The translations under genes and the position numbers were made by a program. The notes beneath the pieces were generated by a model. The model was not told the origin of the DNA. It was given only the letters and a program-made list of their open reading frames with translations, and did no database searches. Shown here in pieces: positions 6,165 through 10,707 of a DNA stretch of 10,707 nucleotides. Position 1 is the first letter of the stretch; each line of letters begins with the position of its first letter. This DNA comes from JAYTQQ01 sp043784965 (GTDB lineage Bacteria > Bdellovibrionota > Bdellovibrionia > Bdellovibrionales > JAMPXM01), in contig JAYVXS010000304.1 of the NCBI GenBank assembly GCA_043784965.1, forward strand, positions 1-10,707, read 5' to 3'.

Positions 6165-6542
6165 ATGTATCAAAAAGCAATTTTAAGCCTACTGTTAGCT
6201 TTCGGCGTTTCATCTGCCTTTGCCAATCCAAACGCAAGCGTGGATATCAAACTCCAAGAGGGAGAATCTTCTGGTCTTGGCCCATGTGGTGGCTATGCAG
6301 TAGTAGGGCGGGAACACGGAACTTTGGTTCTCACTATTTCAAATTCTCACAATTGCTCAAATATTTTAATGAATGGCAAACAAATCGGTAAACTCCGTGG
6401 CGGTCGTGGCAGCCAATCAATTGGACTCGATGAACATATCGGTCACAAAGGTTTTAGGTACCTGCTTCATTTTGCTGAAGCACTGCTTCAGCAAAATGAA
6501 GCAGGTACCATTTTTACCATTTTTAATTCCTTGATTACCTGA
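6165..6542 (+). CDS. Small secreted hypothetical protein whose C-terminus runs through a hairpin
   Basis: The 125-residue product starts MYQKAILSLLLAFGVSSAFA, a clear signal peptide with cleavage after AFA. The start is well supported by AAGGAG 7 nt before the ATG. The mature part (residues 21-98) is glycine-rich with two cysteines (GPCGGYA and HNCSN) and looks like a small beta-rich domain; I do not recognise it. From about residue 98 the reading frame enters a perfect hairpin at 6457-6509, which encodes LLHFAEALLQQNEAG, and it then stops at TGA 6540-6542, overlapping the end of the convergent nucleosidase gene by 55 bp. The last 27 residues are probably not part of the original domain and may come from formation of the hairpin. 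Confidence 0.72.
   Translation: MYQKAILSLLLAFGVSSAFANPNASVDIKLQEGESSGLGPCGGYAVVGREHGTLVLTISNSHNCSNILMNGKQIGKLRGGRGSQSIGLDEHIGHKGFRYLLHFAEALLQQNEAGTIFTIFNSLIT
6457..6509. terminator. Perfect 25-bp hairpin with 3-nt loop between convergent genes, likely terminator
   Basis: The arms 6457-6481 and 6485-6509 are exact reverse complements with loop ACT; each arm is bounded by GGTACC. On the + strand it is followed by ATTTTTACCATTTTTAATT, fitting an intrinsic terminator for the gene at 6165. On the minus strand it is followed by TAAAACC, a poorer U-tract. The right arm encodes the last residues (VPASFC) and stop of the nucleosidase. The perfect match and tiny loop suggest recent creation by template switching. 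Confidence 0.7.
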
Positions 6543-7231
6543 AGAGTTTTCTCGTTTAGAGCTGCTACTGCAACGGCAAAGTTTTTCGAAAACTCTGCCG
6601 AAGAATCAGGATTCACATCTATTAAATTGGTAACTGATTTAATGGCAAAAAATGGCGTCTGAGTAATAAAGGCAGCCCAAGCAATCCCAGCAGCCTCCAT
6701 TTCCTTTAGGATCGCACCACTCTCTAAAATGCGATCCAAATCAGCCTGAGTAAAATCAAGTGAGTTGCCAGACGAAATATTTGCCTGGTCCAAATTAAGC
6801 CTTTGAGCGATTGAACTTACGTCGAGACCGGGATACTCGCCAAGCCCGAACCGATCCCATCCAGCAATAGGGATTCGATGATCATGAAAATAAAACATAT
6901 TTTTGCTGAGATAGACTTTGCCGATGCTTGCGCCTTTTGATGCAAAGCTACCTGCCGTGCCTGCATTGATCAAGAGATCAGGATGAAACTCTAAAATCGT
7001 AGCAAAGGCCGCAACTGCTGAAGGCTCTGTGCCAATCTGATCAACTCGATGCCGAGAGTCTAAACCAGGTAAACAAAGTATGATTTCAAAAGTATTTTTA
7101 TAAGTCCCGGAGAAAAATTGCATTGGCAAATTTTCATAAAATGGCCTTGGAACAAAACGTGAAAGCTCGAGCTCCTTAACTATACCTTGAGCTTCCGCTT
7201 CCATCGCCATGACAATCGCTATCTTTTTCAT
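6488..7231 (-). CDS. mtnN: 5'-methylthioadenosine/S-adenosylhomocysteine nucleosidase (plant MTN-like)
   Basis: The 247-residue product belongs to the PNP/UDP phosphorylase fold. It should cleave MTA or SAH to adenine and a thioribose sugar in the cytoplasm (methionine salvage and removal of SAM by-products). Visible motifs are AMEAEA with Glu 13 at the first catalytic position, GTAGSFASKGASIG (91-104), FHDHRIPI (115-122), the hallmark KEMEAAGIA with Glu 179, and TNLIDVNPDSSAEF (201-214). The pattern matches plant MTN proteins (GASIGDVYL, HDRRIPI, VTDIVDGDRPTSEEF) better than E. coli MtnN. The catalytic Asp expected in VTD is Asn 202 here (codon AAT). The start has GGAGG 4 nt upstream. The last residues (VPASFC) lie in the hairpin. 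It stands alone, with no methionine-salvage neighbours. Confidence 0.88.
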   Translation of the reverse strand: MKKIAIVMAMEAEAQGIVKELELSRFVPRPFYENLPMQFFSGTYKNTFEIILCLPGLDSRHRVDQIGTEPSAVAAFATILEFHPDLLINAGTAGSFASKGASIGKVYLSKNMFYFHDHRIPIAGWDRFGLGEYPGLDVSSIAQRLNLDQANISSGNSLDFTQADLDRILESGAILKEMEAAGIAWAAFITQTPFFAIKSVTNLIDVNPDSSAEFSKNFAVAVAALNEKTLQVIKELKMVKMVPASFC

Positions 7232-7432
7232 CTTGCCTCCAAGTATGCTTACTTTAAATTAGCCTTTGCCCAAGGTGAAGACAAATTCCCAAGGATTAGC
7301 ATTTAAGTTAATTGAATTTAACCTGATGCTACCTAATTTAGGACTAGCAATAGATGGCTTGGCAAAAGAGAAAGCCAATTACTAACCCCTGGCTAATAAA
7401 AATGAAGACGAGTCATTTACAGGCTCAAATGG

Positions 7433-7460
7433 TTGACAGCGCTCATTTTTTCGATAGGCT
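7433..7460 (+). promoter_or_regulatory. Possible sigma70-type promoter for the cysteine-repeat protein
   Basis: TTGACA at 7433-7438 is a perfect -35 box; 16 nt later TAGGCT (7455-7460) is a poor -10 box. It lies about 45 nt before the GTG at 7505. The -35 match is exact but the -10 is weak, so this is tentative. Confidence 0.35.
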
Positions 7461-7504
7461 TTCAACTTCGATAAAAAACCTTAACTAAAAAAAAGAGGTC
7501 GATT

Positions 7505-8080
7505 GTGAAACTTTTCAATTTGAATTCTATTCTCGCTCTCATTTTATCTTGTTCTGGCGCCTTTGCCATCGATTCACCTAAACAGATAAACAAAGAACAA
7601 GCCGATTTACTTGCTATAGAATACGAAAGAGCCAGTTATACAAAGGCCACTCATACTGCGAAATTATTTGAGCTAGCTATTCCTGAATGTCCAACTCAAG
7701 ACCAAACATCTTGCCTTAAAGTTATTTGCGACAATACAAAGGACTGTGGATTTGACTCAAATGTAAAAGAAATTGCTCAAGCCTGCCGAGGGGTTAATGG
7801 CGAATGCGTAGAGGTTCTATGCGCCAAGACTAAGGACTGTATTTTTAAGAGTTCGGCGATAGCATTGGCTGAAAGCTGCAGATCATCAAATGGCTTGTGC
7901 GCCCGAGTCGGCTGTGAAAAAACTGGCGACTGCGTATTTAGTTCAAATGCCAAACAAATAGCACAAGCTTGCGCAGGCGTAGACGACGGAAATTGCGTTA
8001 AATTTGCCTGTGATCGTTCAAATAGCTGCAATTTCAAATCGAATTTCATTGCTATTGCAAGAAGCTGCGCCGGATATTAA
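7505..8080 (+). CDS. Secreted protein with four tandem cysteine-patterned repeats
   Basis: The 191-residue product starts at GTG 7505 (AGAGGT about 7 nt upstream). Its N-terminus, MKLFNLNSILALILSCSGAFA, is a signal peptide cut after AFA, or possibly lipidated at Cys 16 (ILSC). After a short charged helical region come four tandem repeats of 31-32 residues, each with cysteines spaced C-x4-C-x5-C-x12-C: Cys 70/75/81/94, 101/106/112/125, 132/137/143/156 and 164/169/175/188. The repeat consensus is roughly CVKVxCxKTxDCxFxSNxxxIAxxCxGxxG. The 16 cysteines are probably all disulfide-bonded or bind metal outside the cytoplasm. I know no named family with this exact spacing. The repeat is seen directly; function is unknown. 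Confidence 0.85.
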   Translation: MKLFNLNSILALILSCSGAFAIDSPKQINKEQADLLAIEYERASYTKATHTAKLFELAIPECPTQDQTSCLKVICDNTKDCGFDSNVKEIAQACRGVNGECVEVLCAKTKDCIFKSSAIALAESCRSSNGLCARVGCEKTGDCVFSSNAKQIAQACAGVDDGNCVKFACDRSNSCNFKSNFIAIARSCAGY

Positions 8081-8121
8081 ATTTTCTTCCTAAGGCCAGT
8101 ACTTCAAATTAATACTTTAAA

Positions 8122-8574
8122 TTAATACACTTGCTGGCAAATCGAATTGCTTTGAAATAGTTTGTTGGTTGATGAATATATCGTTGGAGTCCCCGAAGAG
8201 TAACTCTGCAGCATCAAGGCTCCAGAACAGCTCACCTGCGCAATCGCCGATTTACAAGTCACTAAATTTGCGGCGTTCGGCTGAATAACTAAAGCTTGCT
8301 CTGCAGCATCCAAACTACTCATCGTTGAATAGGTGTTCGTATTGGGCCCTAATTCAGTAGTATAACCATTAGTTGTGAGAACTTGTGCAGAGCAAGCTAG
8401 CTCACTTGCTCCAGCGAAACAGATCGCCACTCGCGCACAAACAGCACTGATTAGTCCGGTGGCGGCCGTATTAATAGTGTTTGCCGGTGTAGTCGCGCCA
8501 GGATTACCTGTATTGGTCCCCATGCAGCCTGAGTGAATTATGATAATCAGTAGGCACCCAAAAATCCTTATCAT
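8122..8574 (-). CDS. Small lipoprotein with GTNTGNP motif
   Basis: The 150-residue product begins MIRIFGCLLIIIIHSGC, a lipoprotein signal peptide with lipobox HSGC, giving a lipidated Cys 17 and a mature N-terminus CMGTNTGNP. The GTxTGNP start is one I associate with lipoproteins encoded beside TIGR02147-family regulators in Bdellovibrio-like and Fibrobacter-like genomes (from memory, not checked). The mature region is Ser/Thr/Ala/Asn-rich with six further cysteines, suggesting disulfides on the cell surface. Its ATG overlaps the stop of the upstream regulator (ATGA, 8571-8574), so the two are translationally coupled. It converges with the gene ending at 8080; the short gap holds an imperfect direct repeat of AAATTAATAC. 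Specific role unknown. Confidence 0.82.
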   Translation of the reverse strand: MIRIFGCLLIIIIHSGCMGTNTGNPGATTPANTINTAATGLISAVCARVAICFAGASELACSAQVLTTNGYTTELGPNTNTYSTMSSLDAAEQALVIQPNAANLVTCKSAIAQVSCSGALMLQSYSSGTPTIYSSTNKLFQSNSICQQVY

Positions 8575-9407
8575 TTTGAACCTCGACGTTTCGAAAGTGG
8601 AAAGACTTGAAAATTAATTTGATAAATGCGCTCTTTAGCCTGATCTTCTTCAGCCAAACTCATGATTTGCGAACGAAATTCTTCGATCATTTTTTGAACC
8701 TTACTAAAGGTCTCTTCAGAAAGCCCCACCGTCACTGCCGATACTTCTCTTTCATTGGGACCAAAGCGATCAAGAGAGTCAACTGCGATACCCATCATTT
8801 GCTTATGAAACTGTACAACGCCATAAGAAGAAAATTTGTTTCCGGTAGAAACACTTTCTTGTGCTGGCCGCCAGGTCCCATCCTTCTTTGTTATCAAATT
8901 TAAACTCGTTAATTTTTCAATGGCCTCGTGCACATCTGTTTTCGAGACATAGGGAATTAAATTCGCTGATATTTCGCCTTCTGATTTTGGTGCAATTTTT
9001 AAACTCAACATTTCTCGAATCGGAATATGGTACCATTTAGAATAGTATTCAAATTGATCTTGAGAGAGCGGAAATTCATTTTGAAATTTCTTAAGCTTAA
9101 TAAGTTGGTGGGCAAAGTGTTCGCGTTCAGACAGGGTCTTGGCTTTATTAAAATGGGTTAAATAACGAAAGAACTCAGCTTCTTGACCTTTAAGTTGAAA
9201 TATTTCAATAACATTCTCAATTGTCGCCGCCGAGAGATGGCGTTTTCGTTTAACAACCAAATTCAAAAAATTTGGCGCAGTCAATCCGGCTTTCATTGAG
9301 AACCAGCGATACGAAAAAACTTTTTTGTCTTTTTTTCGCTGTTCAATCAATGCCACCAAGAGTTCACGGTAGTCTTGAAATTTATAAATATTGAGTTTTT
9401 GACCCAT
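8571..9407 (-). CDS. TIGR02147 family regulator-like protein (DUF4423)
   Basis: The 278-residue product matches the TIGR02147 family described as a paralogous family in Fibrobacter and common in Bdellovibrionota. The N-terminal half has the expected start (IYKFQDYRELL), a helix-turn-helix-like segment (SYRWFSMKAGLTAPNFLNLV, about 32-51) and FFRYLTHFNKAKT. The C-terminal DUF4423-like half includes YYSKWYHIPIREML, a winged-helix-like stretch and the conserved end VTVGLSEETFSKVQKM...YQINFQVFPLSK. Members are thought to regulate transcription, but this is little tested. It is the first gene of a two-gene operon with the lipoprotein at 8122-8574 (4-nt overlap). There is no clear Shine-Dalgarno sequence before the ATG at 9407. 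GTATAC palindromes upstream could be its binding sites. Confidence 0.88.
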   Translation of the reverse strand: MGQKLNIYKFQDYRELLVALIEQRKKDKKVFSYRWFSMKAGLTAPNFLNLVVKRKRHLSAATIENVIEIFQLKGQEAEFFRYLTHFNKAKTLSEREHFAHQLIKLKKFQNEFPLSQDQFEYYSKWYHIPIREMLSLKIAPKSEGEISANLIPYVSKTDVHEAIEKLTSLNLITKKDGTWRPAQESVSTGNKFSSYGVVQFHKQMMGIAVDSLDRFGPNEREVSAVTVGLSEETFSKVQKMIEEFRSQIMSLAEEDQAKERIYQINFQVFPLSKRRGSK

Positions 9408-9435
9408 CTCTATATTCTAACTCAATGTCATAGGT

Positions 9436-9528
9436 GTATACTATTAAATTTAAAATATATCTTATTTATATTATATTATTTAGTGATTTCAGTATGTTAT
9501 TAGTATTTTGTGTATACTGATTGTATAC
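9436..9528. promoter_or_regulatory. Candidate operator sites: three GTATAC palindromes in a divergent intergenic region
   Basis: GTATAC occurs at 9436-9441, 9512-9517 and 9523-9528. The last two are spaced 11 bp start to start, one helical turn, within TGTATACTGATTGTATACGA. The region is very AT-rich and lies between the divergent regulator (starting at 9407, -) and lipoprotein (starting at 9669, +) genes. Binding by the TIGR02147 protein is inference. Confidence 0.35.
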
Positions 9529-9668
9529 GAAAACCATGTTTTTCATGCTTTCCACCAAAGCTTTTCTGTAAATTTTGAGCTATTATAAATTATCAGGTCG
9601 TGCCCTTTTTCACGTTCACTCCAGGCCGACAAAAGCAACCAACTTAAACGATGAAAAGGGGAATTAAT

Positions 9669-10079
9669 ATGGAACTTCGAAAAATAGCTTTAATCACAAG
9701 ACTCAATTTATACAGACTCGGCTTTGCAATAACCTTAACAATTGCAACCGCACTAATGACATCAGGATGCGGCAAACAAGAGACTAGTGCCACAGGATCT
9801 TCAGGAAACATTAGAATACAAGGAGCGATGTTTTTAAAAACCATTGAGCAAAGTAGCTTAGTGAGTTGCTCAATTGAGAATCCTTGCAAGGACTCCAAAT
9901 TAGAATGTGCTGTTTTAGATTTGAATCACAATGGCGGAGCCTATTGTGTTGATCCAAACCAGATATGCCAGCAAACAGGTTGTACCTCAGGTGTTTGCCT
10001 TAGCTTACAGAGCTATCCAACACAAATTTTTTGCGCGATTCCTGGTGGCCCGCCCGGCCCCCTACCATTAGAAAAATAA
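9669..10079 (+). CDS. Cysteine-rich lipoprotein
   Basis: The product starts at the ATG at 9669, chosen over the in-frame ATG at 9651 because AAGGGGA lies 6 nt before it. It has 136 residues. The long N-terminus (MELRKIALITRLNLYRLGFA...) leads to a lipobox TSGC with a lipidated Cys at about residue 34, followed by KQETSATG. The mature part has eight more cysteines in a compact arrangement (SCSIENPC, LECAV, AYCVD, ICQQTGCTSGVC, IFCAIP), then a proline/glycine-rich tail (PGGPPGPLP). The Cys pattern with DLNHNGGAYC suggests a small disulfide-rich domain like those of delta-proteobacterial surface lipoproteins. No specific family is recognised. It is divergent from the regulator and may share its control region. 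Confidence 0.82.
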   Translation: MELRKIALITRLNLYRLGFAITLTIATALMTSGCGKQETSATGSSGNIRIQGAMFLKTIEQSSLVSCSIENPCKDSKLECAVLDLNHNGGAYCVDPNQICQQTGCTSGVCLSLQSYPTQIFCAIPGGPPGPLPLEK

Positions 10080-10454
10080 TTTTGTAAAATTTGAGTCAAA
10101 TAATAATCCGAATTCAATGTTTGGCTCTTCCCGTGACCCCTTTGGGGTCACGGTTCTTCGGCCTTAGATCAGTGGAGATATCTTATCTTTCCGGTTTGTA
10201 TTGTGTCAGGCGACCTGCTGTAGAAATAGGCGAAACAAAGCAAACTGATTTCGCGCATGGGCCATCAGTCTTACTGGCAAAATGGCCCTCAAGAAGCCCA
10301 TAAAAACAGAAACCAAGGCTCATATGCCAATTCTGTGTTCACTACCCATGGCAATTAAATCAAAATTCAAATTTCGATTGCCGTAATCATGATCCTATGT
10401 AGAAATACAACTCGAAAAGACTTTGCTAGTAACAAGTAATCTTGGGGGGATTTG
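10080..10454. other. Intergenic region, mostly without recognised features
   Basis: Apart from the terminator hairpin at 10131-10153 I see nothing supported here. A 70-codon open frame from 10091 has no Shine-Dalgarno sequence, no signal peptide and runs through the hairpin, so I do not call it. The last bases hold the strong ribosome binding site of the gene at 10455. Confidence 0.6.
10131..10153 (+). terminator. Intrinsic-terminator-like hairpin after the cysteine-rich lipoprotein
   Basis: CCGTGACCCC-TTT-GGGGTCACGG is a perfect 10-bp stem with a 3-nt loop, about 50 nt downstream of the stop at 10079. It is followed by TTCTTCGG, only a partial U-tract. The strong stem and position support termination. 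Confidence 0.65.
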
Positions 10455-10707
10455 ATGAAACTAGTTGGATTTTTGCTTGGCTTTTTTTTAGCCATTTCGT
10501 GTTTTGCTGGCCCTGATGATGTTCCAAATCTACAAATGACCGAAGCTGGTCTCTACCGCTCAGGTCGCCCCACTGAGCAGGGTTTAATCGACCTTCGCAA
10601 GAACCTCAATATAAAAACAATTGTCGATCTCGAAGATAGACCAGTAGTGGTACAGCAAGAATCTTTGCTCGCAAAAAAAATGGGCTACAACTTTATATCA
10701 ATTCCGA
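10455..10707 (+). CDS. Secreted dual-specificity/tyrosine phosphatase-like protein (partial, 3' end missing)
   Basis: The window ends after 84 codons. The start is the ATG at 10455, preceded by a strong G-rich site (GGGGGGA, 4 nt upstream). The product begins MKLVGFLLGFFLAISCFA, a signal peptide cut before GPDD. It continues with LYRSGRPTEQGLIDLRKNLN then IKTIVDLEDRP and a stretch ending AKKMGYNFISIP. This is the usual N-terminal pattern of the DSP/Siw14-like phosphatase family (YRSGQP ... L...GIKTVINLR ... G......P). The catalytic HCxxGxxR loop would lie beyond the window, so activity cannot be confirmed. If active it would work in the periplasm or be exported, on a phosphate ester that cannot be named from this. 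Confidence 0.78.
   Translation, partial: MKLVGFLLGFFLAISCFAGPDDVPNLQMTEAGLYRSGRPTEQGLIDLRKNLNIKTIVDLEDRPVVVQQESLLAKKMGYNFISIP

Noticed and set aside
10091..10303. 70-codon open frame downstream of the cysteine-rich lipoprotein
   Set aside because: It runs through the terminator hairpin, has no ribosome binding site, and resembles no protein I know.

Overview
The window looks like chromosome from a low-to-moderate GC Gram-negative bacterium, most likely a Bdellovibrionota (Bdellovibrio/Oligoflexia-like) species. The pointers are a TIGR02147-family regulator paired with a GTNTGNP-type lipoprotein, many small secreted proteins of no known family, S23-type four-helix-bundle genes lying outside rRNA, and a periplasmic cytochrome c/copper monooxygenase-like protein. 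This assignment is an inference; no rRNA or tRNA gene is visible.

Layout. Positions 54-533 (-) encode a secreted protein of unknown function. Positions 600-867 hold the decayed remains of a four-helix-bundle gene. Two more secreted unknowns follow on the + strand (999-1640, 1899-2303), with a second relic tail between them (1770-1855). A minus-strand operon runs from 4813 to 2352: a cytochrome c domain (4106-4813), a copper type II monooxygenase-like domain (2767-4107 in frame) and a small secreted protein (2352-2765). The first two look like one 681-residue protein split by one extra base in a C7 run directly before a TGA stop (CCC-TGA), so this is either a programmed +1 frameshift or a recent frameshift mutation. 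The leader of this operon can fold into a three-way junction.

The centre (5143-5896) holds two divergent S23/bAvd-like four-helix-bundle genes, arranged as an inverted duplication around a perfect palindrome with 37-bp arms that includes both ribosome binding sites and both start codons. Downstream tails of this gene family recur at 755-867 and 1770-1855. The coding regions have diverged much more than the palindrome.

Right of that, a small secreted protein (6165-6542, +) meets a plant-type MTA/SAH nucleosidase (6488-7231, -) tail to tail over a perfect hairpin (25-bp arms, 3-nt loop), which encodes the C-termini of both. Next come an exported protein with four cysteine-patterned repeats (7505-8080), a lipoprotein and TIGR02147-regulator pair (8122-9407, -), an intergenic region with GTATAC palindromes that could be operators, a cysteine-rich lipoprotein (9669-10079), and the start of a secreted dual-specificity-phosphatase-like gene cut by the window edge (10455-10707).

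Most products carry signal peptides, so the window is largely an envelope/secretome accessory region. I see no transposase, integrase, CRISPR array or tRNA.
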